From NCBI RefSeq assembly GCF_003586305.1, contig NZ_QXJI01000001.1:1116001-1180000 (forward strand): a stretch of DNA of 64,000 nt, in the 5' to 3' direction. Position 1 is the stretch's first letter, and every line of letters begins with the position of its first letter. The notes below the pieces were generated by a model, which did no database searches, had not been told where the DNA came from, and was given only the letters and a program-made list of their open reading frames with translations. The stretch is from Cognatilysobacter tabacisoli (GTDB lineage: Bacteria > Pseudomonadota > Gammaproteobacteria > Xanthomonadales > Xanthomonadaceae). A program made the translations under genes and the position numbers. Positions 1 to 10,300 of the stretch are shown piece by piece.

Positions 1-47
1 CGCAGCGCCTCCTCTCGGTGGTCGAGCCGAACGGAGCGACGCGATGA
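1..47 (+). CDS. possible 3' end of an upstream gene
   Basis: One reading frame is open from base 3 to a TGA at 45-47 (last residues E-P-N-G-A-T-R). That stop overlaps the ATG of the next gene in an ATGA arrangement, as expected of two translationally coupled genes. Only 14 codons lie in the window, so no product can be named and the frame could be chance. Confidence 0.25.
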   Translation, partial: QRLLSVVEPNGATR

Positions 48-1009
48 GCCGCTCCCGGTGGCTCGCGGTGGCCACGCTCGCGACCGTCATCGGCGCCGGC
101 GGTGCCTGGCTGCTCATGCGCGGCAGCGTGGGGTCGAGCACGCCCGTGGCCACGGGCGAATCGTCCCGGCAGATCGATGAAGTCGCGCGCGAGTTCGCGC
201 GGCTGCGTGCGCGTCCTGCGGACGATCGGTTCAACGCGCCGATCGATCCGGCCGACGCAGACTGGCGCATGCCCTTGGCGGACGTGGCAGGCCGACTGCA
301 GGCGCAGGCCGACGCGGGCGAGGTGCACGCCATGTACGTGCTCGGCAAGCGGATGTCGGATTGCAACAGGACGCTCCGCGACAGGACTCCCGAAAAGCTT
401 TGGACGGCCTACCAGGACGAACTCGAGTGGGCGAAGCGAGACGGTGCCGAACGTCCGGACTGGGATATGTCCAATCGGGTGCGAAATGCCGAAACACACT
501 TCATCGTCGGCATGCAGCGCTACGAGGAGTGCACTTCAGTAGAACGGGCCCGGGTCGCCGAAGGCGTGGACTGGCTCGAGAGGGCGGGCCGGCAGGGCGA
601 TCGTGCTGCGCAGCAGGCATTCGCGGCCGCGCTGGCCAAGGACCTCGAGGATCGAAACGCCGTGATACGGGATGTCGAACGCCTCGCCAGGCGCCGCCAG
701 CTGGCGCGCGAATGGATCGAGGCCGGCATTCGCGAAGGAGACGAAAGCTCGCTGGACCTGTACGTCGAGTCGCACGGCTATGGCAGCGGCCTGTACGCGC
801 GTGACCTGCGCACGCTGGTCGTCTACGAATACGTGCGCTCGCTGGTGCGCGGTCGGCGCATAGGCGAGTTCGACGATCTGTGGAGTACGGGCCCCAAGCA
901 CCGCCACCCCGAAATACCGCCGGATCAGTGGCCGTCCATTCAATCCGAAGGCCAGCGAATCTTCCTTGCCTCGTTCAAGGACGCGCCACGTTCCCGGCGA
1001 CGCTGGTGA
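44..1009 (+). CDS. membrane-anchored hypothetical protein with Sel1-like features
   Basis: A 321-residue protein of unknown role. Residues about 7-25 form one hydrophobic segment after a short basic start (MSRSRW), so it is either a signal anchor or a signal peptide, with the rest predicted periplasmic. Two stretches, around residues 88-100 (A-D-A-G-E-V-H-A-M-Y-V-L-G) and 178-195 (G-V-D-W-L-E-R-A-G-R-Q-G-D), resemble Sel1/TPR-like helical repeats, which usually mediate protein contacts. Two cysteines (near C109 and C162) could form a disulfide. GGAG lies 7 bases before the ATG. Function is not known; the repeat assignment is inference from pattern only. Confidence 0.7.
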   Translation: MSRSRWLAVATLATVIGAGGAWLLMRGSVGSSTPVATGESSRQIDEVAREFARLRARPADDRFNAPIDPADADWRMPLADVAGRLQAQADAGEVHAMYVLGKRMSDCNRTLRDRTPEKLWTAYQDELEWAKRDGAERPDWDMSNRVRNAETHFIVGMQRYEECTSVERARVAEGVDWLERAGRQGDRAAQQAFAAALAKDLEDRNAVIRDVERLARRRQLAREWIEAGIREGDESSLDLYVESHGYGSGLYARDLRTLVVYEYVRSLVRGRRIGEFDDLWSTGPKHRHPEIPPDQWPSIQSEGQRIFLASFKDAPRSRRRW

Positions 1010-1013
1010 CACA

Positions 1014-1031
1014 CAGGCCGTGCACGGCCTG
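1014..1031. terminator. 18-bp perfect palindrome after the first gene
   Basis: CAGGCCGTGCACGGCCTG is a perfect palindrome five bases after the stop of the Sel1-like gene. It can form a GC-rich stem but has no T-run, so a terminator role is only a guess; it could equally be a protein binding site. Confidence 0.3.
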
Positions 1032-1196
1032 CGTCGCACGACCGTCCCTGGGCATCGCATCGCCGCCGCGGAGCTGACGGCGAACGGACATCGGCCTCGT
1101 CTGTATCCTCACGCCCGCCATAGACCCCTTGCGCGGCCCTGCATCGTAGGTACGGACCGTGCCAGAGCCGGCGCCGCGCTCCACCGCGGCCCGACG

Positions 1197-2738
1197 CTAT
1201 CGCCCGCTGCCGCTGCCCAGCTCGTACAGGTACTCGACGTACGACATCACCGCGCCGTCGTAGCCGCGCACGGCGGGCTTGGACGACTCGATCACGAAGT
1301 ACTCGTCGGGCGCGTGCGCGCCGCCGCCGTGGCCGAGGCCGAAGTGCGCCGACGGCAGGCCCAGCGGCGGCTCGGTGAAAACGAAGCCCGGGTACGAGCC
1401 GGCCAGTCGCGGCCACAGCAGCGGCTCCAACCCGTTCCGCTTGAGCACCGCCAGCTGCGCCTGCACCAGCCGCGAACTCGCGTCGGTGCTGGTCGGGTTG
1501 TAGCCGCCGCTGACGTTGACGGCGATGTCGCCGTAGCCGCGCTTGGCCAGGTGCGCCTTCAGCGCCGCGACCGCACCGTCGCGGGTCATCGGCGGCACCA
1601 GCCGCATGTCGATCTTCGCGACCGCGCGGTGCGGCAGCACGGTTTTGCCACCGGGCCCGGTGTAGCCACCGACCAGGCCCTCGATGTTGATCGTCGGCTG
1701 CGACACCAGCCGCTCGTTCGCCTGCTGCCACGGCAGGTCGTCGATCCAGCGCGGCACGCCGAGCTGCTGCCTGGCGCGCGCTTCGTTGCGCTTGGCCATC
1801 GCGGCCGCGACCATCGCCCGGTGTTCGGCGCTGATCGGCGGCGCGGCGGGATACCCGTCGACGGTGATCGTGTTGCCGTCGTCCGACACCAGCGTGTCGA
1901 GCGCCTTGACCAGCCGCCACGCCGGGCTGTCGACCATCGCCTTCAGCGAGGAATGCACGTCCTTGGCCGGGCCGCGGCCCCAGGCGGTGCCGTCGGCGAC
2001 GAGCTCGAGCTCGACGATGCCCTTCGCGCCGAGGTTCACGACGACCTCGCCGTCGGCGTCCTGCAGCGCCATCGGCATGAACACGCCGACGGTGTTCTTC
2101 AGCGCGGCCTGGACGTCCGGCCGCAGCGCGAGCTGGCCGATGTTCGGCGAGCCGATCTCCTCTTCGCCTTCGGCCACCAGCACCAGGTTGACCGGCATCG
2201 CCTGCTTCGCATCGCGGATCGCGTGAAGCGCGGCGAGCAGCGCCGACTGCGGCCCCTTCTGGTTGGTCGCGCCGCGGCCGATCATCACCTTGCCGACGCC
2301 GGGGCGGTCGACGATCCGCGCCTCCAGCGGCGGCGCGACCCACTCGCTGGCGTCGTACTGCTTGACGTCGTACATGAAGTACAGGCCGACGGTCGTCGGC
2401 GCGCCGGCGTCGAGCGTGGCGAACACGCCCGGCTTGCCGTCGGTCTGCACGATTTCGACCTTCTGGAAGCCCGCCTCGCGCGCCAGCTTCGCCATGTGCT
2501 CGGCGCCCTGCTGCACGTTGAGGTCCTCTGCGGCGATCGACGGCAGCGCGATCCACTCCTGCAGCCGCTTGACCGATACGTCGTGCTGCGCGACGACCTG
2601 CGTGCGGATCGCGTCGAGATCGGCGGCGGCCGCGTGCGCACCGGCGGCGCACGCGACGAGCGGGATCACGATCGATGCGGCGAGCGCGCGCAGTCGCGCG
2701 CGGCGGCGGAGCGGTGCATGACCGGACGGCGTGAGCAT
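1197..2738 (-). CDS. M20/M25/M40-family peptidase homologue with altered metal site
   Basis: A 513-residue exported protein of the zinc metallopeptidase M20 family, which normally removes amino acids or acyl groups from small peptides. The ATG at 2738 gives a basic N-terminus and a hydrophobic segment; L-V-A-C at residues 27-30 also fits a lipobox, so it may be a lipoprotein. The catalytic pair is present in E-G-E-E-E-I-G-S (residues 190-197) and the C-terminal H-A-P-D-E ligand motif is present. The usual G-H-x-D ligand motif, however, reads F-M-Y-D (121-124), and the bridging-Asp motif S/A-D-D-K-G reads T-N-Q-K-G (158-162). The family call is firm, but catalytic activity is uncertain. Confidence 0.85.
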   Translation of the reverse strand: MLTPSGHAPLRRRARLRALAASIVIPLVACAAGAHAAAADLDAIRTQVVAQHDVSVKRLQEWIALPSIAAEDLNVQQGAEHMAKLAREAGFQKVEIVQTDGKPGVFATLDAGAPTTVGLYFMYDVKQYDASEWVAPPLEARIVDRPGVGKVMIGRGATNQKGPQSALLAALHAIRDAKQAMPVNLVLVAEGEEEIGSPNIGQLALRPDVQAALKNTVGVFMPMALQDADGEVVVNLGAKGIVELELVADGTAWGRGPAKDVHSSLKAMVDSPAWRLVKALDTLVSDDGNTITVDGYPAAPPISAEHRAMVAAAMAKRNEARARQQLGVPRWIDDLPWQQANERLVSQPTINIEGLVGGYTGPGGKTVLPHRAVAKIDMRLVPPMTRDGAVAALKAHLAKRGYGDIAVNVSGGYNPTSTDASSRLVQAQLAVLKRNGLEPLLWPRLAGSYPGFVFTEPPLGLPSAHFGLGHGGGAHAPDEYFVIESSKPAVRGYDGAVMSYVEYLYELGSGSGR

Positions 2739-2943
2739 CGGCGGTTCCCCAGAGGCGACGAGCCCCGATCCTAGCGCGCGCCGCGGCGGACCGTGGCGCG
2801 GCGCCGACTCGCCCTGCCGCGACGACCCTCCCCTGCACGGGTGATGGGTCGCCCGGCATGGCCCGCACCGCTGCATCGCCGCGTTGGCTGCGGTGACCGC
2901 CGCGCCGCCCGCGCGACACCGTCCCCGTCGACTGGAGCGCCCC

Positions 2944-3984
2944 ATGAAAGCCGCCGCCCTGACCGTACTCGCCCTGGCCACGCTGACCTCCCTGCCCGCC
3001 GCGCATGCCGCATCGGTCACGACGGTGATGAGCAACCTCGACAACCCGCGCGGACTGGCGTTCGGGCCGGAGGGCGCGCTGTACGTGGTCGAAGCCGGCC
3101 GCGGCGGGGCCGGCCCGTGCGCGACGCTGCGCGGCGTGCCCCGCTGCTACGGACCCTCCGGTGCGATCACGCGGCTGTGGCACGGCACGCAGCAGCGCGT
3201 CGTCGAAGGCCTGCCGTCGTACACCGATCCGGCCGGCGCGGAGATCACCGGCGCGCACGACATCGCCTTCGTCGGCCGCGGCAACGCCCGCGTAACGGTC
3301 GGCTTCGGCGCGGACCCGGCCGAGCGCGCCGGCTTCGGCGAGCTCGGCGCGCTGTTCGGCACCCTGCTGCGGGTAACGCCGGACGGCGCGTGGCGGGTCG
3401 ATGCCGACGTGTCCGCGCACGAAGGCGCCAACAATCCGGCCGGCGGCCCGGTCGACACCAACCCGTACGGCGTGGCCGCCGACGGCGGTGCTCACGTGGT
3501 GGCCGACGCCGGCGCCAATGCGCTGCTGCGCGTGTCGGCCCGCGGCGACATCGAGACGCTGGCGGTCTTTCCGTCGCGGCCGGCCCGCTCGACCGACGCG
3601 GTGCCGACCACGGTGGTGCGCGGCCCCGACGGCGCCTGGTACATCGGCGAACTGACCGGCGTGCCGTTCGCCGACGGCTCGGCGCGCGTGTACCGGCTCG
3701 AGCCCGGCGGCGAGCCGGAGGTCCACCTGGGCGGCTTCAAGACCATCATCGACATGGCGTTCGGCGCCGATGGCAGCCTGTACGTGCTGCAGCACGCCAC
3801 CGGCGCGCTGTTCTTCGGTGGGCCGGGGCAGATCGTGCGCGTCGCGCCGGACGGTTCGCGCTCGCTGGTGGTCGGCGGGCTGGAACGGCCGACGGCGCTC
3901 GCCGTCGGCGACGACGGCGCGCTCTACGTGAGCAACCGCGGCGCGTCGATCGCCACCGGCGAAGTGCTGAAGGTGGTGCCGTAG
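2944..3984 (+). CDS. ScyD/ScyE-family secreted beta-propeller protein
   Basis: A 346-residue protein with a clear Sec signal peptide (residues 1-22, cut after A-H-A). The mature part begins V-T-T-V-M-S-N-L-D-N-P-R-G-L-A and has repeated D-G-x-L/W-Y-V/I blades (E-G-A-L-Y-V, D-G-A-W-Y-I, D-G-S-L-Y-V, D-G-A-L-Y-V), typical of six-bladed NHL/SMP-30-like propellers in the ScyD/ScyE family. The name comes from scytonemin clusters in cyanobacteria, but homologues in other bacteria have no known substrate and there is no scytonemin gene here. It is divergent from the M20-type gene, and the 205 bp between the two starts should carry both promoters. Confidence 0.8.
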   Translation: MKAAALTVLALATLTSLPAAHAASVTTVMSNLDNPRGLAFGPEGALYVVEAGRGGAGPCATLRGVPRCYGPSGAITRLWHGTQQRVVEGLPSYTDPAGAEITGAHDIAFVGRGNARVTVGFGADPAERAGFGELGALFGTLLRVTPDGAWRVDADVSAHEGANNPAGGPVDTNPYGVAADGGAHVVADAGANALLRVSARGDIETLAVFPSRPARSTDAVPTTVVRGPDGAWYIGELTGVPFADGSARVYRLEPGGEPEVHLGGFKTIIDMAFGADGSLYVLQHATGALFFGGPGQIVRVAPDGSRSLVVGGLERPTALAVGDDGALYVSNRGASIATGEVLKVVP

Positions 3985-4096
3985 CCGACGCGTGCCCCAA
4001 CGGTGGCGCGGAGCATGTGCGACCGCGCCTCCGGCATCGGGCGTCTTCGCGTCGGCGGGCCTGCGCCGCGCGGCGATCGCTCGCGCGGCCTTGGGC

Positions 4097-5140
4097 TCAG
4101 CGCCAGTCGGGCTCCACCGCGCGGCCGGTGGCGGCCGACCGCTCGGCGGCCTCCAGCACCGCCATCACGTCGAGCGCGTCGCGCGGCGTGACCGGGTTGG
4201 CCCCGCCTGCGCGCAGCGCCGCGGCGATGCCGGCGTAGTAGCGCGACTGGTCGCCGCGCGGCGTCGGCAGCGACTGCACGCCGCCGCGGTCGTCGTGCCA
4301 TTCGAGCGCGTCGTCGTCGACGCCCCACGCGGCGTCGCCGGGCCGCACGCCGGCGATCAGCTGCGCCTCCTGCGGATCGGGACGACGCTTGACCACGCTG
4401 CCGCGCGTGCCGTGCACGACGAAGCGGGCACCCGCCGCGGCGGCCAGCACGCTGGCATGCAGCACCGCGCGGCGCGAGCCGAACGCGAGCACCGCGTGCG
4501 CCCAGTCCGCCGCCTGCGCGCCGTCGCGTTGCGCGGCCACGCTGGCCAGCACGGTGTCCGGCCGGCCGAGCAGCTGCAGCGCCTGGTCGACCAGGTGCGG
4601 CCCGAGGTCCCACCACAGGCCGCCGCCCGGCACGGCCTGTTCGCGCCAGCGGTCCCGGACCTGCGGACGGAACCGCTCGATCCGCGACTCCAGGTGCACG
4701 ACCTCGCCGATGCGCCCCGCGTCGACGGCCTCGCGCACCGCAAGGAAGTCGCTGTCCCAGCGGCGGTTATGGAACACCGACAGCAGGCGGCCGCCGCGTT
4801 GGGCCAACTCCACCAGGGCACGCGCGTCGGCGAGGTCCGGCGTTAGCGGCTTGTCGACCACGACGTGCTTGCCGGCCGCCAGCGCGGCGCGCGCCAGTGG
4901 CGCGTGGGTGTCGTTCGGTGAAGCGATCACGACCAGCTCGATGCGCGGATCGACCGCGGCGTGCAGCGGATCGGCGAGCACGTCGACGCCCGGCAGGTCC
5001 GCGTGCACGCGGTCGGCATCGCGCGAGGCGACCACGGCCAGCGACAGCGCCGGCACCGCGCCGATCAGCGGCGCGTGGAACGTGCGGCCCGCGAATCCGT
5101 ACCCGATCAGCGCAACGGGAATCGGCAGGTCGGGGCTCAT
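4097..5140 (-). CDS. Gfo/Idh/MocA-family oxidoreductase
   Basis: A 347-residue NAD(P)-dependent dehydrogenase of the glucose-fructose oxidoreductase/inositol dehydrogenase family, probably cytosolic. The Rossmann motif G-Y-G-F-A-G is at residues 13-18. The family's catalytic lysine motif appears as D-K-P (K97), preceded by I-A-S-P-N-D-T-H-A, which contacts nicotinamide. The C-terminal domain carries the conserved D-L-G-P-H-L-V-D-Q-A helix start. It resembles the YdgJ/YdhF-like group acting on sugars or inositols, but the substrate cannot be told from sequence. The gene stands alone on its strand, 66 bp from the next gene. Confidence 0.88.
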   Translation of the reverse strand: MSPDLPIPVALIGYGFAGRTFHAPLIGAVPALSLAVVASRDADRVHADLPGVDVLADPLHAAVDPRIELVVIASPNDTHAPLARAALAAGKHVVVDKPLTPDLADARALVELAQRGGRLLSVFHNRRWDSDFLAVREAVDAGRIGEVVHLESRIERFRPQVRDRWREQAVPGGGLWWDLGPHLVDQALQLLGRPDTVLASVAAQRDGAQAADWAHAVLAFGSRRAVLHASVLAAAAGARFVVHGTRGSVVKRRPDPQEAQLIAGVRPGDAAWGVDDDALEWHDDRGGVQSLPTPRGDQSRYYAGIAAALRAGGANPVTPRDALDVMAVLEAAERSAATGRAVEPDWR

Positions 5141-5206
5141 GGCGGTCGTCCGGTCGAGGCGTGCGGGAAGCCCACGATACCGTCGGCCGCCGCGGCGCGC
5201 GTCGCG

Positions 5207-6016
5207 CTAGCGGCAGACGCGGGCGCGGCCGCGGTCGAAATGGAAGTGGTCGGCGTGCGCGCGGTTGTAGTCCGGGCCGAGCACCGCGTCGAAGTAGCGG
5301 CACGCCCCGTCGTGCACCGCGCGCAGGAACGCCGCCTCGGCGGCGTCGGGGTCCGCGCCGCTCGTCAACGCCGCACGCGCGCGCCCGGCGGCCTCCACCC
5401 GGTCGGTCGACGCAGCGCCGGCCGATGCCCCGTCCGGCGACGCCCAGCCGCCCAGCACGCGGACGCGGCGGCCGTTGTCGAGCACGAAGCCGGCGATGTC
5501 GAGCGCGTCGGCGGTCGCGTGCTGACTGCGGCGACGCCCGTCTTCGCCGTACAGGTTGCGGCACGCGTACGAGCCCAGGTGCTCGATCCGCTGCACGCCG
5601 GCGCCGAGGTGCGTGCGCGCCGCCTGCTGCAGTGCGTGCCGCTCCCACATCGCCAGCGACAGCGCCGCGCGGCAGCTCAGCGTGAACGGCTCGCCGACGG
5701 CGACGCTGCTGCGCTCGATCCGCACCGCGTTGGCGAAGCCGCAGCCGGTGCCGGTCCGGCGATCGTCGACCGGCACGAGCGCCATGTCGGCCTGCGCGAG
5801 CGCCGCGCGGCATGCGGCCGGATCGGCCGACGCGCGCGACAGCTTCAGGCCGGTCAGCAGGTTCGGGGGCGCGTCGATTCGCAGCGGCGCCCATGGATTC
5901 CACGCCTCGGGCACGGCGATCGCGCCGCTACGCAGCGCCCACGCGCCGGCCAGTGCGACCAGCAGCAGCGACAGCCACGCGAGCCGCCGCTTGGGAACGG
6001 GTGCCGATCCGGTCAC
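5207..6016 (-). CDS. extensin-like family protein
   Basis: A 269-residue protein with one N-terminal membrane segment (about residues 11-31, following P-V-P-K-R-R) and a C-terminal extensin-like domain. Family hallmarks visible are S-Y-A-C-R-N (about residues 149-154), the Q-H-A-T-A-D-A-L-D-I-A-G-F motif, and a closing H-A-D-H-F-H-F-D. This His/Asp arrangement resembles LAS/VanY-type metallopeptidases, so a periplasmic peptidoglycan role is plausible but unproven. The start is GTG, chosen because it leaves the basic residues in front of the membrane helix. Confidence 0.8.
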   Translation of the reverse strand: MTGSAPVPKRRLAWLSLLLVALAGAWALRSGAIAVPEAWNPWAPLRIDAPPNLLTGLKLSRASADPAACRAALAQADMALVPVDDRRTGTGCGFANAVRIERSSVAVGEPFTLSCRAALSLAMWERHALQQAARTHLGAGVQRIEHLGSYACRNLYGEDGRRRSQHATADALDIAGFVLDNGRRVRVLGGWASPDGASAGAASTDRVEAAGRARAALTSGADPDAAEAAFLRAVHDGACRYFDAVLGPDYNRAHADHFHFDRGRARVCR

Positions 6017-6118
6017 GCGCGAACCCCGCCCCGGCGCGCCGCCGCTCCACCGCAGCGCCGCAGGCCGCGTCTGCCCTCTTCGTGCACCAGAGCGAGCCTC
6101 ACGCGTGCCGACCGACGG

Positions 6119-6703
6119 CTAGCGCGGCTTCGACGCTGCGACGAACGGAAGCGCCGACAGCCGCTCGACGCGCGCGCGCAACCGCGGGTGCTCCAGCGGC
6201 ACCAGGTCGTACAGCGCGACGTGGTCCCACAGCGACACGAGGTGGAAGCCGAGGTAGTCGGGCGCGTCCCCGAAGAGACCATGCCGCTGCTCGAGCCAGT
6301 CCAGCGCGGCGACCAGCGCGGTGCGCATCTTGTCGAAGCGCGGGTGCGCGGTGTCGAAGCCGCTGCGCGCGCCGAGCACGAGCTCGACCTCGGCGCCCAT
6401 CGCGCCGTTCATCACCGCACGCGCATTGAGCGCGTCGACGTCGGCGGTCAGCACGCCGAACCGGTCGCCGGGGTCGCGCGTGCGCACCAGGTGCGCGGCG
6501 ATGTGGTCGGACTCGAACACCGCGCGCCCGCCGTCGAGCAGCGTCGGCACCTTCATCAGCGGATTTGGCCCGAACAGCGCCGGGTCCAGCGCGGCGGCGT
6601 TTCCGGCGTCGACCAGCGCCGCCTCGATGCCGAGCCCGTCCAGCAGCAGCCGCACCTTGCGACTGAAGTGGGAACGCGGGGTGTAGATCAGCTGCAGGTC
6701 CAT
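6119..6703 (-). CDS. glutathione S-transferase family protein
   Basis: A 194-residue cytosolic protein with a thioredoxin-fold N-terminus (L-Q-L-I-Y-T-P-R-S-H-F-S-R-K-V, residues 3-17) and the cis-proline motif K-V-P-T-L (about 52-56), followed by E-S-D-H-I, which normally binds the gamma-glutamyl group. The helical C-terminal domain (about 85-190) is complete. Such proteins conjugate or reduce electrophiles with glutathione; the substrate is unknown. The ATG at 6703 was preferred over an upstream GTG/ATG option because the beta strand starts right after it. Confidence 0.85.
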   Translation of the reverse strand: MDLQLIYTPRSHFSRKVRLLLDGLGIEAALVDAGNAAALDPALFGPNPLMKVPTLLDGGRAVFESDHIAAHLVRTRDPGDRFGVLTADVDALNARAVMNGAMGAEVELVLGARSGFDTAHPRFDKMRTALVAALDWLEQRHGLFGDAPDYLGFHLVSLWDHVALYDLVPLEHPRLRARVERLSALPFVAASKPR

Positions 6704-6736
6704 CGCGGGCTCCGGCGCCGAGCGCACGCAGGGGCG

Positions 6737-7246
6737 TCAGTACGCGCCCATGTAGTCCTTCTTGCCGATCTCGACGCCGGCGTGGCGCAGCAGCCCGTAC
6801 GCCGTGGCGACATGGAAGAAGAACTGCGGCAGCCCGTAGTTCAGCAGGTAGGCCTGGCCGTGGATCGTGCGCTCCTTCGGCGTGCCGGGGCGCAGCACGA
6901 TCTCGCGCTGCTCGCTGCCGTCGAAGCGCGCCGCGTCGAGTCCGTCGATGAAGGCCAGCGTCTTCGCGATCCGCGCCTGCAGCTCGGCGAACGTCTGCTC
7001 GGTGTCGTCGTACGCCGGCACGTCCTCGCCGGCGAGCCGCGCCGGCACGCTCTTGGCGAAGTCGCACGCGATCTGCACCTGGCGCACCAGCGGGAACATG
7101 TCCGGGAACAGCCGCGACTGCAGCAGCGCGGCCGGGTCGATCTTGCGCTGCGCCGCATGCGCCTCGGCCTTGGCCAGCACGTCGGCGAGGCCGCCGAGCA
7201 TCTGCTTGAACACGGGAACGGACGCGGCGTGCATCGAAACGGTCAT
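6737..7246 (-). CDS. DUF1993 domain protein
   Basis: A 169-residue soluble protein matching the DUF1993 family, small four-helix-bundle proteins distantly related to DinB-like folds. Seen features are the N-terminal V-P-V-F-K-Q-M-L-G-G-L helix, D-M-F-P-L-x-R-Q-V-Q-I-A (about 58-69), and the C-terminal N-Y-G-L-P-Q-F-F-F-H-V-A-T-A-Y-G-L-L-R, which is the most conserved part of the family. No enzymatic activity is established. It lies 33 bp upstream of the GST gene on the same strand, so the two are probably cotranscribed. Confidence 0.82.
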   Translation of the reverse strand: MTVSMHAASVPVFKQMLGGLADVLAKAEAHAAQRKIDPAALLQSRLFPDMFPLVRQVQIACDFAKSVPARLAGEDVPAYDDTEQTFAELQARIAKTLAFIDGLDAARFDGSEQREIVLRPGTPKERTIHGQAYLLNYGLPQFFFHVATAYGLLRHAGVEIGKKDYMGAY

Positions 7247-7306
7247 GGCGGTCTCGCGGGAAGGGGGACTGCATGGTAGCCGCGGCGCGGCGGCGTGCGG
7301 GGCGCG

Positions 7307-10300
7307 CTACCGGTCCGACAGCGCCGCCGACTCGCCGAGCAGGGCCTGCAGGTGGGCGATGTCGGCCGGCTTGACCAGGTGGTGGTCGAACCCGGCCGCG
7401 CGCGACATCGCCTCGTCCTGCGCCTGGCCGTAGCCGGTGAGGGCGATGAAGCGCGGCTTGCGCCCGGCGACCAGCCGGCGCAGGTGCCCGGCCAGTTCGT
7501 GCCCGGTCATGTCCGGCATGCCGATGTCGAGGATGAAGGCGTCCCAGTCGCTGCGCGTGGCGGCCAGCGCCAGCGCCTCGTGCCCGTGCGCGGCGGTGGC
7601 GACCTCGTGGCCGAGCACGCGCAGCACCGCGGCCAGCGTGTCGGCCGCATCGCGGTTGTCGTCGACCACCAGCACGGTGCGCCGGTGCGGCCCCTGCCGC
7701 GGGCCCGGCACGTCCGCCACCGGCAGCGCGCTGGTCGGCGCACGCGGGAGCACCACGGCGAAGGTGCTGCCCTGCCCCTGGCCGGCGCTGTGCGCCGACA
7801 CGCGTCCGCCGTGCAGCTGGACGATGCTGCGCACCAGCGCCAGGCCGATGCCGAGCCCGCCCTGCGAACGGTCGGGCGTGCGCTCGCCCTGGGTGAACAG
7901 GTCGAACACCTGCGGCAGCAGCCGCTCGTCCATGCCGATGCCGTTGTCGGACACGCGGATGCCGACCTCCTCGTCCGACGCGGCGATCGCCACCGTGATC
8001 CGGCCGCCCTGCGGCGTGTACTTGGCCGCGTTGTTGAGCAGGTTCGACACCACCTGCACCAGCCGGTGGCGGTCGCCGAGCACGATCGCGGCGGTGCCGG
8101 ACGATTCGGTCACCAGCTTGTGCTGCCGCGCCTGCAGGACCGGCTCGGCCTGCTCGATCGCCGCGGCGATGATCGCGCGCAGGTCGACCGGTTCGCGGTC
8201 GAACTCGACCAGCCCGCGGGTGACCCGCGAGACGTCCAGCAGGTCGTCGACCATCTCGGTCATGTGGGTGACCTGGCGGGCGATGATCTGCGCCGTCTGC
8301 GCCACGTGCGCCTCGTCGCCGGGCGCCATCTTCAGCAGCTGCGCGGCGGTGCCGATCGGCGCGAGCGGGTTGCGCAGCTCGTGGGCCAGCATCGCCAGGA
8401 ACTCGTCCTTGCGCCGGTCGGCCTGCTCGAGGCTCTCGAGCATGTGGCGGCGCTCGGTGACGTCGAACACGGTGCCGATCATGGTCGCGGCGACGCGCTC
8501 GTCGCCGTCGCCCAGGAACGTGGCCTGACCGCGCGCCATCGTCCACACCACCCGGCCGCTGGGCCGCACCACGCGGAACTCCTGGCTGAAGCGGCCGTCG
8601 CGCTCGGGCGACTGCGCGGCGCGCAGGCCGGCCTGCACGCGCGGCCAGTCGTCGGGATGCACGGCGCGGACCACGTCTTCCAGCGTGAACGGGCCGCTCT
8701 CCAGCGGCACGCCGCAGATCTCCGCGGTGCGCGCGTCGACGCTGAGCAGTGCGCTGGCGCAGTCCCAGCTCCACGTGCCGAGCTGGGCGACGTCGAGCGC
8801 CAGCGCGTTGCGCTGCTGCGACAGGCGCAGCTCGCTGTCGATGCGCTTGCGGTCGGTGATGTCGAGCGAGGCGCCGATCAGCCCGATCACCTCGCCGCCG
8901 GCGTCGCGCATCGGCGCCTTGGTCGACAGCCACCACGCCGGCGAGCCGTCGGCCAGCTGGATGTGCTCCTCGACCTGTTCGGCCACGCCGGACTCCATGA
9001 TCCGCCGGTCGGTCGCCATCACCGCCTCGGCCTGCGCCGGATCGGCGAGCACCTCGAGGTCGGTGTGCCCGATGTACGCCTCGTGCGGCATTCCGAGCAG
9101 CTCGGCGACGCCGCGGTTGCCGATGATCAGCCGGCCGTCGCGGTCCTTCGCGTAGACGACGCCGGGCACCGCCTCGATGAAGGTGCGCAGCAGCGCGGTC
9201 GCCTGGTCGCGCTCGGCTTCGACGCGACGGCGCTCGCCGTGGTCGAGCAGCACGCCGGGGAAGCGAACCGCCTGCCCGGCCTCGTCGAGCTCGACGCGGC
9301 CGTTGGCCTCGACCCACCGGTACGAGCCGTCGTACTGGCGCACGCGGTACTCGCACCGGTACGGCCCGCCGCGGCCCATCGCCTCGGCAATGGCCGCGTG
9401 CACGCGCGCAAGATCGTCCGGATGGATCCCGGCCGCGACCACCTCCAGCGACAGGCCGGCGCGGCAGTCCTCGGGGCTCAGGCCGAACGAACGGGCGAAG
9501 CGCTCGTCGGCGATGAAGCGGTCGTCGGGCACCGACCACACCCAGGTGCCGACGATCGCGCCGGCGTCGAGCGCCAGCTGCACGCGTTCGGCCGCGAGCG
9601 CCGCCTGCTTGGCGTCCTCGCGCTGGCGGGTGACGTCGCGGAACAGCACGGCGAGCCCCTCGTCGACGCAGAACGCTCGCACCTCGTACCAGGCGGCCCG
9701 TCCGTCGGGGTACGTGTAGTACGCCTCGAGCGCGTCCGGCTTGCCGTCGGCCAGCACGCGCCGGTACATGCGCCCGACCTCGGCGTCGAACGTCCCCGGG
9801 AACAGGTCCCAGTGGCTGCGACCGATCATCGCATCGCGCGGCATCCGCACCAGGGTCTCGACCAGGTCGTTGACCTCGAGCACGCGGAACTCGCGGTCGA
9901 ACAGGACGAAGCCCTCGTCCATGTTCTCCAGCACGCCGCGGTGGCGCGCATCGCTGGCGGCGAGCCGCTGTTCGGCCTGCACCTGTGCGGTGATCTCGTT
10001 GCAGGCGCCGAACATGCCGGCCACCGCGCCGCGGTCGTCGCGAACCGGCGCGAAGAAGAACGAGAAGTGGGTGTCCTCGGGGTAGCCGTGGCGGTTCAGC
10101 GTCAGCTGCATGCGCGGGATCTGCACGACCTCGCCGCGCATCGCCGCGTCGACCAGCGGCTCGAGCTGGTCGCGAATCTCCGGCCACACTTCGAGCAGGT
10201 CCTGCGCCAGCGCGGCGGGATGCTTGGCGCCGAGGAACGGCGCGTAGTGGTCGTTGTAGAGGAACGCGCGCGTCGCCCCCCACATCACGTACATCGGCTG

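Noticed and set aside
2739-3044. N-terminal extension of the M20-type gene upstream of 2738
   Set aside because: It would overlap the divergent ScyD/ScyE-like gene and adds a sequence without conserved character; the signal segment begins at the ATG at 2738.
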